From the NCBI GenBank assembly GCA_964658455.1, contig CAZZZA010000012.1, positions 1-43,139 of the forward strand: DNA of 43,139 nt. Reading direction: 5' to 3'. The notes under the pieces were generated by a model that was given only the letters and a program-made list of their open reading frames with translations, searched no databases and was not told the origin of the DNA. The position numbers were made by a program, and so were the translations under genes. Below are positions 1 through 8,757 of this stretch, in pieces. Positions within the stretch are counted from its first letter, which is position 1. Each line of letters opens with the position of its first letter. This DNA is from Lichenicola sp964658455 (lineage in GTDB: Bacteria; Pseudomonadota; Alphaproteobacteria; Acetobacterales; Acetobacteraceae).

Positions 1-914
1 GGCACCGGATTCGGCGAGGGCAGGCCGGCCGGCGCCGGGCGAGCCGGCTCCGCGGCCGGCGTTGCCAGCAGCGCGCCGATCCCGTCCGGCGGGAGCGCCA
101 CCGGCGCCGACGGCACCGGCTGCGCCGCGGCCGGCGGGTCCGGCGCGTGCTGCGGCGGGTGGTCCGGCTGGTCCCAGTCCACCGGCAGCACCGAGGCGGC
201 GGTCGGCAGGCTGATCACCGTCGCGGTCGCCGGCAGATGCTCCGACAGGCTGGAGAAGGCCTGCCCGTCATCGGCGGCGAAGATTGAGAACGGATCCGCC
301 GGCGACGGGCCGACCGGTCCGGCGGCGGCGCCGCGGGCCGGGTCCGGCGGCGCGTCCCAGCCGGCCTGCCTGGCCATCATGCCGTGCGCGTAGTCGCCGC
401 TGCCAATCTGATCCAGCCAGGGTTCGGCGCCTGGCGCGCCGACCGGGCCGTCCTGGTGGCCGAACGGCAACGCGACCCCGCCCGAGCCGCTCACCGGGCT
501 CTCCGTCGCCGCCTGGAACGGCGACTGGAACACCGGCGGCTCGCCAAGGACGCCAGGGCCGGCAGGCAGGCCCTGCGGCGCCCGCTCCTGAAGCCGCTCC
601 GGCGCCGCCTCGAGCGCGATCCGCATCTCGAACATGCCGAGATGCGCCGACATGCCGTTGCTCAGCGTGATGGCCTGTCCGCGCCCCAGCGGATCGTCGG
701 CGTCGCCGATAAACACCCCGTTGGTGCTGGTATCGGTCAGCAACCAGTCATTGCCGAGCCGCGCGATCTGGCAGTGCCGGTTGGACAAGGTCCGTTCGGG
801 GTCGATCAGAACCAGGTCGCAATCGGGCGCACGGCCGATCACCAGCACGCCGTCATCGATACTGCGTGTCTCGACCGGGCCCCCGGGCCCCGACAGATGC
901 ACGGTCAGTCTCAT
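1..914 (-). CDS. tagH: T6SS-associated FHA-domain protein (TagH/ImpI), 3' end outside window
   Basis: The reading frame starts with ATG at 914 and stays open to the left edge, so only the first about 304 residues are visible. The N-terminal 80-90 residues form a forkhead-associated domain: a GR pair at 27-28, an SNRH motif at 44-47 and an NG pair at 65-66. These are the phosphothreonine-binding positions of FHA domains. After about residue 95 the chain becomes a Pro/Ala/Gly-rich linker. In the family the C-terminal part, not seen here, is the T6SS-specific domain. FHA proteins of this kind read Thr phosphorylation by PpkA-type kinases and control assembly of the secretion machine. It lies 123 bases downstream of tssG on the same strand, the position of impI in the rhizobial imp operon. 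The identification rests on the FHA motifs and gene order. No kinase or phosphatase gene is visible in the window. Confidence 0.85.
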   Translation of the reverse strand, partial: MRLTVHLSGPGGPVETRSIDDGVLVIGRAPDCDLVLIDPERTLSNRHCQIARLGNDWLLTDTSTNGVFIGDADDPLGRGQAITLSNGMSAHLGMFEMRIALEAAPERLQERAPQGLPAGPGVLGEPPVFQSPFQAATESPVSGSGGVALPFGHQDGPVGAPGAEPWLDQIGSGDYAHGMMARQAGWDAPPDPARGAAAGPVGPSPADPFSIFAADDGQAFSSLSEHLPATATVISLPTAASVLPVDWDQPDHPPQHAPDPPAAAQPVPSAPVALPPDGIGALLATPAAEPARPAPAGLPSPNPV

Positions 915-1037
915 GGTTCGCTCCGGCTTCCGCAACAGTCTGGACCGGACGGCCATTCCTCGCCAGCCATCATGTCGCCGTAACGGTAAACGTCATGATA
1001 CCGGTCCGAGTTTTTCTCGCGCGCGGTTGCTTTCATG

Positions 1038-2111
1038 TCACCGCGCCGTGGTCAGGACGAGATCGGGATCGAGGATGATGTCGCCGCTATCGGCAAGCGC
1101 GGGGGCGCTCTTGACCCAACTGTTCCATCCCAGGCGCGGCGCGTCCTCGCCCGCGGCGGGATCGAGATGCAGGTCAGGCACGTCCGCCGCCGCCAGGATG
1201 AGCTGCACGTCGAAACTGAATTCCGGCCCGACGAAGCTGCGAACCAGATCGACCAGACGCGGCAGCGTGTCGCCGTGCGGCATCAGCGCGCGCATCTGCG
1301 CCAGCCGCAGCGGACCGACCACCACCCGGAACGTTCCCTGCGCGTCCCAGACCCGGCTGCCCAGCATCGCATCCTCGCCGAGCTGCGAGAACGCGCCGTC
1401 GTTGCCGGCGACCAGCCGGCTCTGCTCGTCGGGTGCGACGGCGATCCAGCGTCCGGTGAACTGCTCGATCCGCACGGGAACGCCGAGATAGGCGGCGAGC
1501 ATGCCCTGCAGCGCCGTCGCCGACCGGTTCCGGGCCGCGAACAATCCGGCGAAATACAGTAGCGTGTCGTCGCGCAGCGTGGTGCGGCCGGCCAGCCCCG
1601 GCGTGCCGTGTCCGGTCAGCGCGCGCATCGCCTGCGCGATCGGATCCGGCGCCGTCGCCGCCGTCGCGGCCGCGCCGTCCTGCCGCCGCTCCGCCGACAG
1701 CGCATGCTGCCGGGTCAGGGCGATACGGTACTTTTCCGACGCACGCAGGAATAAACCGACCAGACGCTGCCCGAACAGGTCCAGGAACGACGCCACCGCG
1801 CGGTTGCGCAGGCGGTTCGCCCGCACCACCATCTCGTCGTAGAATTGCGGCAGGATGCCGAGCGGGCCGGTCAGGCCGAGAAACCCGACCCGCAGCCTGG
1901 TGCGCCGGTCGGCGCCGACCGTGGCCGCCTGCAGCGGCACCGCCAGGAAGGCCAGGCTCTGCGTGGTCTCGATCGAGAACGGCTCGGCGTCCGGTGCGGT
2001 GTCGCCGCCGACATGCGCACCGCCCAGCTCGAGCAGCCGCATCGCCTGCAGCGGGTCGAACAAATGCGGCGCGGCGCGCAGCCGCTCGCCGACCGGCAGC
2101 GCGCCGGTCAC
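1038..2111 (-). CDS. tssG: Type VI secretion baseplate protein TssG (ImpH/VasB)
   Basis: This is a TssG baseplate subunit; in the known structure TssG is the core of the wedge complex with two TssF and TssE. The frame is open upstream into tssF, but that stretch is Arg-rich and out-of-frame in character. The family-like sequence begins at a GTG at 2111 that overlaps the tssF stop (GTGA), giving 357 residues, the normal TssG length. Recognisable pieces are the N-terminal LFDPLQAMRLLE segment, the GLTGPLGILPQFYDE segment near residue 100, FLDLFGQRLVGLF, and a C-terminal VVGPLRLAQMRALMP stretch. The 4-base overlap with tssF implies translational coupling. An internal ATG exists but would remove the conserved N-terminus, so GTG is preferred. 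Confidence 0.9.
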   Translation of the reverse strand: MTGALPVGERLRAAPHLFDPLQAMRLLELGGAHVGGDTAPDAEPFSIETTQSLAFLAVPLQAATVGADRRTRLRVGFLGLTGPLGILPQFYDEMVVRANRLRNRAVASFLDLFGQRLVGLFLRASEKYRIALTRQHALSAERRQDGAAATAATAPDPIAQAMRALTGHGTPGLAGRTTLRDDTLLYFAGLFAARNRSATALQGMLAAYLGVPVRIEQFTGRWIAVAPDEQSRLVAGNDGAFSQLGEDAMLGSRVWDAQGTFRVVVGPLRLAQMRALMPHGDTLPRLVDLVRSFVGPEFSFDVQLILAAADVPDLHLDPAAGEDAPRLGWNSWVKSAPALADSGDIILDPDLVLTTAR

Positions 2112-3937
2112 ATCAGCGCCTTCACGCCGGCACGGGCCGGGAAGCTGCAGAACACCTCCTCGCGTCCGCGCAACCTGACCGTCAGGCGGGAGAAACTGTT
2201 GATGCTGACGTAGAGCGCCAGGAACCGGTCCAGCACCGAGGCCAGCAGATAGACGCCGCCGGTCTCCAGGCGCCTCGCATCCATCTCGATCGTCACGTCG
2301 ATGCCGCGCACCATCGCGCCGGCGCCGGGCAGGCGGGCAACGGCGCGGACGCAGTCGACGGCGATGATCGCTTCCATCGCCACCTGGGTCTCGGGAATGT
2401 CGCGCAGGTCGTGCAGCCGGATGATCTCGCGCAGCGCGTCGGCGCCGGCCGGGCCGCCGGTCAGCGACAGGTGGTTCAGCGTCAGTTGCGAGATCAGCCG
2501 CCACCCCATGCGCCGTGGCGGCGGCGCGCGCAGCGTCTGCCCGGGCGGCGTGATGCAGCGCACGGCGGTCACCTCGGTGGCGCCCTCGACCATCGAGATC
2601 GCCGGACGGCCGCCGCCATAGGGGATCTGCTTGGGCAGGTCGCGATTGACGCAGACCGTCTCGATGGTGAGGATCCCGTCCGCGAGCGAGGCCGGCGACA
2701 GCTCGGCATCCACCACCGACAGCAGGATGTCGGTGCTGTCATCCGCCTCCGAGCGTCGCTGACGCGACATTGTCCAGAACAAGGTCTCGTTCTTCGGGTC
2801 CGGCGCATGGTGGCTGGCGAAGAACGGCCGCACCTCGCGACGCAGGCCGCCGGCCGCGGACAGCGTCACCCGTTCGATGCTCTGGATCTCGCGGGTCTGA
2901 TGGCGTCTGGCGTCCGGTACAACCAGGTTGGCGGCGCGCTCGTGCGTCAGCGCCACCGGCTCGGCGCGCTGGGCGAACAGGTTGACGATCGGCGTGGCGC
3001 CCAGCACGAAGCTGTCCGCGGAGACCTGCCGCGCCAGGGCCTGCGGCAGGCGATCGAGATAGAAGAAGATCTCCAGCCGGTCGCCGGCCTCGCGCAGCAG
3101 CTTGGCCGACAGCCCGCTCAGTTCCATGAACAGGAACTTGGCCGGGAACGCCATGTATTCGGTCAGCAGCCGGTAGCCGGAGAACGCGCGCGGATCGTCG
3201 TCAAGCAGCGCCTCCTGGTCGTCGAAGCCGCAGCGGCCGAGCGCGGCCGGCGGCAGGAACACCGCCGACGGATCCTCTGGATGGTCCGCCAGCGCGATCG
3301 CCAGCAGGTTCTTGGACAGCAGCTCGAACAACGACAGCGCGTTCTGCGGCAGGCCGTGCAGGAAGAAGCGCAGGCGGTCCATGCCGAGATCGGCGAAGCT
3401 GCGGCCCGGCGACAGGCATTCGAGCACCAGCCGCAGCGTGCCGGAGGCGCCGTCGGCGGCCTCCGCCAGCGGACCGCGGCCCCGCGGCGCGGTGAGCGGC
3501 CGCCCGGACAGCGCGCCCTCGACGATGCGGATCGGCCACAGCTCGACCTGCTGCGCGGTGCGATAGCGGCAGCTCTCGCCCTCGACCGGCTCCATCTCCA
3601 GCATCGTGCCGCGCGGCACCGTATACGAGCCGTACAGGTCGGCGATCGGCGCGAACCGGGCGATCGCCGCGGACGGGAACGGCGTCAGCAGGTGCGGATA
3701 GAGCGCGCCCAGCAGGCTGTCGGTGAGTTCGGGGAATTCGTCGTCGAGCTTCTGCCGGATGCGGGCGGCGATGAAGGCGAAGCCCTCGAGCAGCCGGGCG
3801 ACGTGCGGATCGTCCACCGCGTCGGCGGAGAGCCGCAGCCGGCCGGCGATCTTGGGGTGCGCATCGGCGAACAGACCGGCCTGCTTGCGCAGATAGGCCA
3901 GTTCCTGGTCGTAGAACGGCAGCAGCTGGTCAGACAT
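2108..3937 (-). CDS. tssF: Type VI secretion baseplate protein TssF (ImpG/VasA)
   Basis: A 609-residue protein, the usual size for TssF. It begins with the characteristic family N-terminus MSDQLLPFYDQELAYLRKQA, followed by FADAHPKIAGRL and a segment ending DDPHVARLLEGFAFIAARI, all typical of ImpG/VasA. A DEFPELTDSLLGALYPHLL stretch follows near residue 90. TssF pairs with TssG and TssE to form the cytoplasmic T6SS baseplate wedge that nucleates the tube and sheath. The ATG at 3937 lies inside the end of tssE (8-base overlap), and its stop overlaps the tssG GTG, so tssE-tssF-tssG are tightly coupled. Nothing looks broken. The identification is firm from both ends of the protein and the gene order. 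Confidence 0.95.
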   Translation of the reverse strand: MSDQLLPFYDQELAYLRKQAGLFADAHPKIAGRLRLSADAVDDPHVARLLEGFAFIAARIRQKLDDEFPELTDSLLGALYPHLLTPFPSAAIARFAPIADLYGSYTVPRGTMLEMEPVEGESCRYRTAQQVELWPIRIVEGALSGRPLTAPRGRGPLAEAADGASGTLRLVLECLSPGRSFADLGMDRLRFFLHGLPQNALSLFELLSKNLLAIALADHPEDPSAVFLPPAALGRCGFDDQEALLDDDPRAFSGYRLLTEYMAFPAKFLFMELSGLSAKLLREAGDRLEIFFYLDRLPQALARQVSADSFVLGATPIVNLFAQRAEPVALTHERAANLVVPDARRHQTREIQSIERVTLSAAGGLRREVRPFFASHHAPDPKNETLFWTMSRQRRSEADDSTDILLSVVDAELSPASLADGILTIETVCVNRDLPKQIPYGGGRPAISMVEGATEVTAVRCITPPGQTLRAPPPRRMGWRLISQLTLNHLSLTGGPAGADALREIIRLHDLRDIPETQVAMEAIIAVDCVRAVARLPGAGAMVRGIDVTIEMDARRLETGGVYLLASVLDRFLALYVSINSFSRLTVRLRGREEVFCSFPARAGVKALM

Positions 3938-4424
3938 TGCCGCTGTCCCGCACCGCGAACGACAGCGTCGCCGGGTTCATCTCGGTCGACAGCACCACCG
4001 GCAGGGTTTCCTCGTGCAGCACCGCGACCGCGTCGATCCGCAGCCGCAGCACCCGCTCTGCGGCGTCGCGCGGATCGAGCGCCGTGATCTGCACCGAGCG
4101 GAAGCGCGGCTCGAACATCAGGATGGTGGCCTCGATCCGGCGCGCGAACCGCTCGCGCTGCTCGCGCGACAGCAGGTTGGTGCCGACGAAATCGGTGGTG
4201 CCGTAGGTCAGCAGCGAGCGTTGCAGCTCCGGCAGCGCCTTCGGCGGCGTGACCGGACAGCAGCGCGTGTTGAGCAGCACCTCGAGGTCGCGCCGCAGCG
4301 CCTCCAGCGCCAGACGCAGCTGGTTCTGGCGCGTCTCGATCCGCTCGACGCGCTGGTCCGGCTCGTCGTCGAGCAGCCGGTCGAACAGCGAACGCGACAG
4401 GATGGTGTGCGCGGGGTTCCTCAC
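3930..4424 (-). CDS. tssE: Type VI secretion baseplate protein TssE (ImpF, gp25-like)
   Basis: A 164-residue gp25-like lysozyme-fold protein (without lysozyme activity in this family) that joins the baseplate wedge to the sheath. Visible family traits are the N-terminal SLFDRLLD, the RRDLEVLLNTR motif around residues 43-53, the YGTTDFVG segment, and the EPRFRSVQI stretch near residue 105. The start is GTG at 4424. No ATG occurs before the conserved SLFDRL segment, and the ribosome-binding site is weak, which suggests re-initiation from tagJ 22 bases upstream. The 3' end overlaps tssF by 8 bases. The order impE-impF-impG matches the imp locus. Confidence 0.93.
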   Translation of the reverse strand: MRNPAHTILSRSLFDRLLDDEPDQRVERIETRQNQLRLALEALRRDLEVLLNTRCCPVTPPKALPELQRSLLTYGTTDFVGTNLLSREQRERFARRIEATILMFEPRFRSVQITALDPRDAAERVLRLRIDAVAVLHEETLPVVLSTEMNPATLSFAVRDSGNV

Positions 4425-4446
4425 GCAGGCGGGCCCGAGCCGGCGC

Positions 4447-5256
4447 TCACGGCGCGGCCGCGAACACGAGCTGGCCGAGCGACAGCAGATCGCGCGGTTC
4501 GTCGCCGACGAGCCAGACGCGCTGGCCGCGCCCGCTCACCACGCCGCCAGGGCCCTCTTCCCAGTCGGTGGCACGCGCCAGCCGCTGTGCTGCGGTGGCG
4601 TCGGCGGCGACATATTGTGCCGGCACGACGATGTCCGCCTCGGTGCCGTCATGCAGGACCAGGCGCGCCTCGCGCCACAGCAGGTCGATCGGCCGCCGCG
4701 GCGGACCGGCGAAGCGCAGCGTCGCGACCCGCGACCACTCCACCCAGAGATAGCCGCCATCCTGCGAGAACACGTCCAGGAACCAGGCGCTGCGATCGTC
4801 GGCCTCGCGCAGCCCGGAGAACGCCGCCCCGTCGGCTTCGCCGTTCAGGACCGGGCGCAGCGCCTCGGCCTCGGCCAGGGCGGCGGCGATCGCGTCGGGC
4901 CCGCCGTCGCGCATCGCCACCGACAGCGCCATTGCGGCGCGCTGCAGCGGCGTCGGCGCGGCCAGCAGCGCCGGCACCGCGCCCTGCAGATACCAGGCGT
5001 CGCGCGCCGTCGCCGCACGCAGCAGATGGCGCAGCGACGCGATCCTGACCGGGCGCGCATCGTCCTGCTCGGCCAGGATCGTCAGCTGCTTGTCGGCGCG
5101 CTCGAATTCGCCCGCCAGGCACAGCAGTTCGGCCAGCAGCAGCCGGGCATCTGGATCGGCCGGCGACGCACGCAACCGCGCCGTCACCAGCGCGATCGCC
5201 TCGTCGAGCCTCTCATCGGCCAGAGCCGCGTCGATCGCGCTGGTGCCAGCTGTCAT
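4447..5256 (-). CDS. tagJ: T6SS accessory protein TagJ/ImpE (SciE family)
   Basis: A 269-residue ImpE/SciE-type protein. The first about 110 residues are Ala/Leu-rich helices that look like TPR repeats (for example ADPDARLLLAELLCLAGEFERA). The C-terminal half carries the family-specific part: WVEWSRVATLRFAGPPRRPIDLLWREARL, followed by DIVVPAQYV. TagJ is an accessory that in some T6SS classes binds the sheath subunit TssB and ClpV; it is not one of the 13 core components. ATG 5256 is preceded by GAGGGAG at good spacing. It sits between impD and tssE as in the rhizobial imp operon. Assignment is by family motifs and position; the role in this organism is inferred. Confidence 0.88.
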   Translation of the reverse strand: MTAGTSAIDAALADERLDEAIALVTARLRASPADPDARLLLAELLCLAGEFERADKQLTILAEQDDARPVRIASLRHLLRAATARDAWYLQGAVPALLAAPTPLQRAAMALSVAMRDGGPDAIAAALAEAEALRPVLNGEADGAAFSGLREADDRSAWFLDVFSQDGGYLWVEWSRVATLRFAGPPRRPIDLLWREARLVLHDGTEADIVVPAQYVAADATAAQRLARATDWEEGPGGVVSGRGQRVWLVGDEPRDLLSLGQLVFAAAP

Positions 5257-5287
5257 GGCCGCTCCCTCGGTATCGGGCCCGGACCGG

Positions 5288-6676
5288 TCACGCGGCGGCG
5301 CCCGGCATCGCCGTCACCAGCCGGAAGCTGGTGGCGATGCTGTCGATCTGGAAATGCGGCTTGAGCCGGATGGTGCAGCCGAGCGTGCCGGCGCGGCCGG
5401 GAACCTCGTGCACCTCGACGAAGGCCTCGCGCAGCGGATAGCGGGCGCGCGCCTCGTGCGCCGGGTCGTCGTTGCCGAGCGTGTATTTCTGCAGCCAGCC
5501 GTTAAGGCGGTTCTGCACCTCGCCCGGTCCGGCATAGGAGCCGATGCTGTCGCGCATCATCACCAGCAGGTAGTGCGCGAAACGCGACACGCAGAACACG
5601 TATTGCAGCATCGCCGAGATGCGCGCGTTCCAGGTCGCATCGGCACGGTCCGAGCGCACCGGCGCATGCAGCGAGGCGTTGCTGCGGATCATCAGCGCGT
5701 TTGTGTAGGGGGCCGCCACCAGCGGGATCAGCCCGACATCGGACAGCGACTGTTCCTGTTCCGCCGACAGCCTGACCTCGAGCGGCGGCTGGCCGGCGAT
5801 CGGGCGACGATCGGTGTCGAACGCATGCACCGGCAGCCAGTCGACGAACCCGGCGCCGGGGGCGTCCTGGCGGGCGCCGCGCAGATCGGCGAACCAGCCG
5901 CTCTCGTCGAACAGCCTGATCACCGTGCCCAGGAACGCGAACGCCGGGTTGCCCCACAGCATGCCGGACGCGATGCCGGCGCCGGCGCCCACCGCCTCGC
6001 CGGCATAGCGGAAACCGTCGCGGCGCTGCCGGTCGACCGTCTCGTAGGGGCGCCTGACCAGCACCCGCGGCAGCAGCACGCCGATGAAGCGGGTATCCTC
6101 CGACTGCCGCAAGGTGCGCCAGCGCAGATGCGCCAGATCGTCCAGCGCCGCGGCCAGATCGACCGTCGGGCCGGCATCCTGCCAGCTTTCCAGCTCCATC
6201 AGTGCCGGCGAAGCGGCCAGCAGGAACGGGCAGAACGCGGCGGCGCCGATCGAGGCCAGCGCCTGGAGCATCGAGACGTCGTCATGCACCGCCTGGCCGC
6301 TGCCCCCGGGGCGGTGGGTGACGGCGTGGTCGACCAGCACGACCCCGAACGGCTCGCCGCCGGCGGTGCCGATCTGGTCGCTATAGACCAGGCGGAACAG
6401 CGCGCTCTGGTCGAACTCCGCCGAGCGCGCCAGGTCGCGATGCAGCGCCGCCCATGAGAGGTCGAGCAGCTTGACCTTGACCTGGCGCATCGACCGCGTG
6501 GCATCGACCAGCTCGAGCAACTGCCGCCACAGCGCCTCCAGCGCCTGGAACGCCGGGTGGTGCAGGATCGCGTCGATCTGCACCGACAAGGCGGTGTCGA
6601 TCGCCGCCACCAGCCGGTCCGGCAGGAACGCGTCTCGGCTCGCCGACATCGCAAGGGGTGGCAGCGCCGACGCCAC
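5288..6676 (-). CDS. impD: Second TssC-like sheath protein (ImpD, EvpB/VipB family)
   Basis: A 462-residue paralogue of the large sheath subunit, directly downstream of tssC. It keeps much of the EvpB/VipB architecture: HHPAFQALEALWRQL near the N-terminus, a SAEFDQSALFRLVYSDQIGTAGGEPFG stretch (split here as SAEFDQSALFRLVYSDQIG then TAGGEPFG), PRVLVRRPYE, SRFAHYLLVMMRDSIGS, and a C-terminal EVHEVPGRAGTLGCTIRLK. It lacks the about 40-residue leader that precedes this homology in tssC. The longest frame starts at GTG 6676, three bases after the tssC stop. An ATG at 6649 is the alternative, but it has no Shine-Dalgarno sequence. In rhizobial loci the same gene is impD. Its function is poorly defined; it could be a sheath-cap or an assembly variant (inference). 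Confidence 0.87.
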   Translation of the reverse strand: MASALPPLAMSASRDAFLPDRLVAAIDTALSVQIDAILHHPAFQALEALWRQLLELVDATRSMRQVKVKLLDLSWAALHRDLARSAEFDQSALFRLVYSDQIGTAGGEPFGVVLVDHAVTHRPGGSGQAVHDDVSMLQALASIGAAAFCPFLLAASPALMELESWQDAGPTVDLAAALDDLAHLRWRTLRQSEDTRFIGVLLPRVLVRRPYETVDRQRRDGFRYAGEAVGAGAGIASGMLWGNPAFAFLGTVIRLFDESGWFADLRGARQDAPGAGFVDWLPVHAFDTDRRPIAGQPPLEVRLSAEQEQSLSDVGLIPLVAAPYTNALMIRSNASLHAPVRSDRADATWNARISAMLQYVFCVSRFAHYLLVMMRDSIGSYAGPGEVQNRLNGWLQKYTLGNDDPAHEARARYPLREAFVEVHEVPGRAGTLGCTIRLKPHFQIDSIATSFRLVTAMPGAAA

Positions 6677-6679
6677 GCC

Positions 6680-8182
6680 TCAGCCGACCTTCGGGATCCT
6701 TGCCACCAGCCGCAGCGAAGTGGTGAGTTCCTCGAGCTGAAGCCACGGCCGCAGCCAGGCCACGGCGTTGTAGGAGCCGGGTCGCCCGGGGATTTCCTTC
6801 ACGCTGATCTTGGCCTCGCGCAGCGGATACTGGATCTTCATCACCGCCGACGGGTTGGCGGTGGTGTTGATGTAGTTCTGGATCCACCGGTTCAGCCATT
6901 TCTCGCAATCGGCGGCTTCCTGGAACGAGCCGATCTTGTCGCGCCCCATCACCTTCAGATAATGCGCGAACCGCGAGGTCGCCATGATGTAGGGCAGGCG
7001 CGAGCTGATCTGCTCGTTGGAGTCCGCTTCCGGCCGGTCGTACTTGGTCGGCTTGTGCACGGTCTGCGCGCCGAAGAACACCGCATAATCGGTGTTCTTG
7101 TAGTGGCAGAGGGGCAGGAAGCCGAGCTTGCCGAGTTCGTTGTCGCGCCGGTCGGTGATGCCGACCTCGGTCGGGCACTTCAGGTCGCTGTCGCCATCGT
7201 CGGACGAGAACACATGCAGCGGCAGGTTCTCGACCTTGCCGCCATTCTCGGCGCCGCGGATCGAGGTGCACCAGCCGGACCGTGCGAAGGAGTCCGTCAG
7301 GCGCGCCGCCAGCACGAAGGACGCATTCATCCAGCAGTACTGGTCATGCGGCAGCTGCTCGACCGCGCCGTTGGCGCCCAGCCTGCCTTCCTCGAAGTTG
7401 AACGCGTCGATCGGCTTGGTGGCGCTGCCGTAGGGCAGGCGCGACAGCACCCGGGGCAGCGCCAGGGTGCAGAAGCGGGAATCGTCGGTTTCCCGGAACG
7501 ACCGCCAGGCGGCGTATTCGGCGGTGTCGAAGATCTTCTCCAGGTCGCGCGGCCTGGACAGTTCGGAGAAATTGTCGAAGCCGAACAGATGCGGGCTGGC
7601 GGCGGCGATGAACGGCGCGAAGCCGGCCGCCGCCACCGCCGACATGCCGCGCAGCGTCTGGATGTCCTCGTTGGACTTGGTGAATTCGTAGTCCCCGACC
7701 AGCGCCGCGTACGGCTCGCCGCCGGGGGTGCCGAACTCGCTCTCGTAGACGGTCTTGAAGATCTGGCTCTGGTCGAACTCGGTAGCCTTCTCCAGATCGC
7801 GGCTCAGATCGCGCTTGCTCGCATTGAGCACGCGTATCTTCATGTTGTGGCCGGTCTCGCTGTTCTTCACCAGGTGCTGGAGCCCGCGCCAGGAGCCTTC
7901 GAGCTTCAGGAAATCCGGGTGGTGCATCACCGCGGCGAGCTGCTCGGACATGCGCTGGTCCAAAGCGGCGATCGCCTTGTTGAGCGTGACGGTCAGGTTG
8001 CGGCTGTAGCTGACGGTCCCGGACAGCGCCTCCTCTGCCAGCGTGCGCAGCAGGATCTCCGCCCGGTCCGGCTCGGTCTGCTTGGTGGCGCCGATCGCCT
8101 GGTCGAGCAGGCTGGGGGTGCTGGTCTGCGTCGTGCCGACCGCAGCCTGGGTGCCGGACTGGGTCTTGTCGGTGCCGCTCAT
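6680..8182 (-). CDS. tssC: Type VI secretion sheath large subunit TssC (ImpC/VipB)
   Basis: A 500-residue large sheath subunit that pairs with TssB to form the contractile tail sheath in the cytoplasm. It has the family length. Diagnostic segments are VMHHPDFLKLEGSWRGLQHL (about residues 84-103), ATEFDQSQIFKTVYE, FGTPGGEPYAALVGDYEF, PRVLSRLPYG, SRFAHYLKVMGRDKIGSF and the C-terminal EIPGRPGSYNAVAWLRPWLQLEEL (written here in parts: EIPGRPGSYNAVAWLRP, WLQLEEL). The Ser/Thr-rich N-terminal 35 residues precede the core. ATG 8182 overlaps the tssB stop by 4 bases (ATGA), consistent with balanced TssB:TssC synthesis. Contraction of this sheath drives the Hcp-VgrG shaft, and ClpV recycles it. Confidence 0.96.
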   Translation of the reverse strand: MSGTDKTQSGTQAAVGTTQTSTPSLLDQAIGATKQTEPDRAEILLRTLAEEALSGTVSYSRNLTVTLNKAIAALDQRMSEQLAAVMHHPDFLKLEGSWRGLQHLVKNSETGHNMKIRVLNASKRDLSRDLEKATEFDQSQIFKTVYESEFGTPGGEPYAALVGDYEFTKSNEDIQTLRGMSAVAAAGFAPFIAAASPHLFGFDNFSELSRPRDLEKIFDTAEYAAWRSFRETDDSRFCTLALPRVLSRLPYGSATKPIDAFNFEEGRLGANGAVEQLPHDQYCWMNASFVLAARLTDSFARSGWCTSIRGAENGGKVENLPLHVFSSDDGDSDLKCPTEVGITDRRDNELGKLGFLPLCHYKNTDYAVFFGAQTVHKPTKYDRPEADSNEQISSRLPYIMATSRFAHYLKVMGRDKIGSFQEAADCEKWLNRWIQNYINTTANPSAVMKIQYPLREAKISVKEIPGRPGSYNAVAWLRPWLQLEELTTSLRLVARIPKVG

Positions 8183-8709
8183 GCGCCGTCTCCGCCCTTG
8201 GGCGCGGGCTCGCGCGACGACAGCTCGCCGGCGAAGCGCTTCATCTCGTCATCGTCCTGCAGGATGCGTTCGAGCAGGGTTTCCAGCTCCTCGGAGCGGT
8301 CGGCCTTCGACAGCAGGTCGCGCAGCTCGTTGCGCTTGGTCAGCAGGCGCTTCAGGGCCGGCACCTGATCGACGATCGCCGCCGGCTCGAAATCATCCAT
8401 CGACCTGAAGCGCAGCTCGACCGGGATTTCGCTGCCATCGCCCTTCAGCGTGTTGGCGACCCGCAATCTGAGCCCAGGCGCCATGCGCGCCATCACCTCG
8501 TCGAAATTGTCGCGATCGATCTGCACGAATTTCCGCTCGCGCAACGGCCGCAGCGGTTCGGTCGGATGGCCGGTGAAGTCGCCGAGCACACCGACCACGA
8601 AGGGAAGCTCCTTCTCGACCTGCGCGCCCTCGGTCTCGATCTCGTATTTGATATGGACGCGAGGGCGACGGACGCGCTCGAGCTTGTCGTGGATGCCAGC
8701 CAAGATCAT
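8179..8709 (-). CDS. tssB: Type VI secretion sheath small subunit TssB (ImpB/VipA)
   Basis: The small sheath subunit, about 176 residues. It has the family signatures KLERVRRPRVHIKYE near the N-terminus, the ELPFVVGVLGDFTGHP motif at about residues 35-50, RKFVQIDRDNFDEVMARM, and a C-terminal RNELRDLLSKADRSEELE helix. Start choice is uncertain. A TTG at 8721, ATG at 8709 and TTG at 8703 are all in frame. AAGGGAG ends directly against the ATG, but lies 6 bases before the TTG at 8703, so that TTG may be the true start. ATG is given here as the conservative choice. It overlaps tssC by 4 bases and follows tssA by 48 bases. Confidence 0.94.
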   Translation of the reverse strand: MILAGIHDKLERVRRPRVHIKYEIETEGAQVEKELPFVVGVLGDFTGHPTEPLRPLRERKFVQIDRDNFDEVMARMAPGLRLRVANTLKGDGSEIPVELRFRSMDDFEPAAIVDQVPALKRLLTKRNELRDLLSKADRSEELETLLERILQDDDEMKRFAGELSSREPAPKGGDGA

Positions 8710-8757
8710 CTCCCTTCGCAAATCGGACCCGGCGCCCCGTGCGCCCGGGCAGTCACG

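Noticed and set aside
1994..4087. 697-residue plus-strand frame across tssF/tssG
   Set aside because: Low-complexity Arg/Gln/Ala composition, antisense to clearly conserved TssF and TssG; a typical high-GC shadow.
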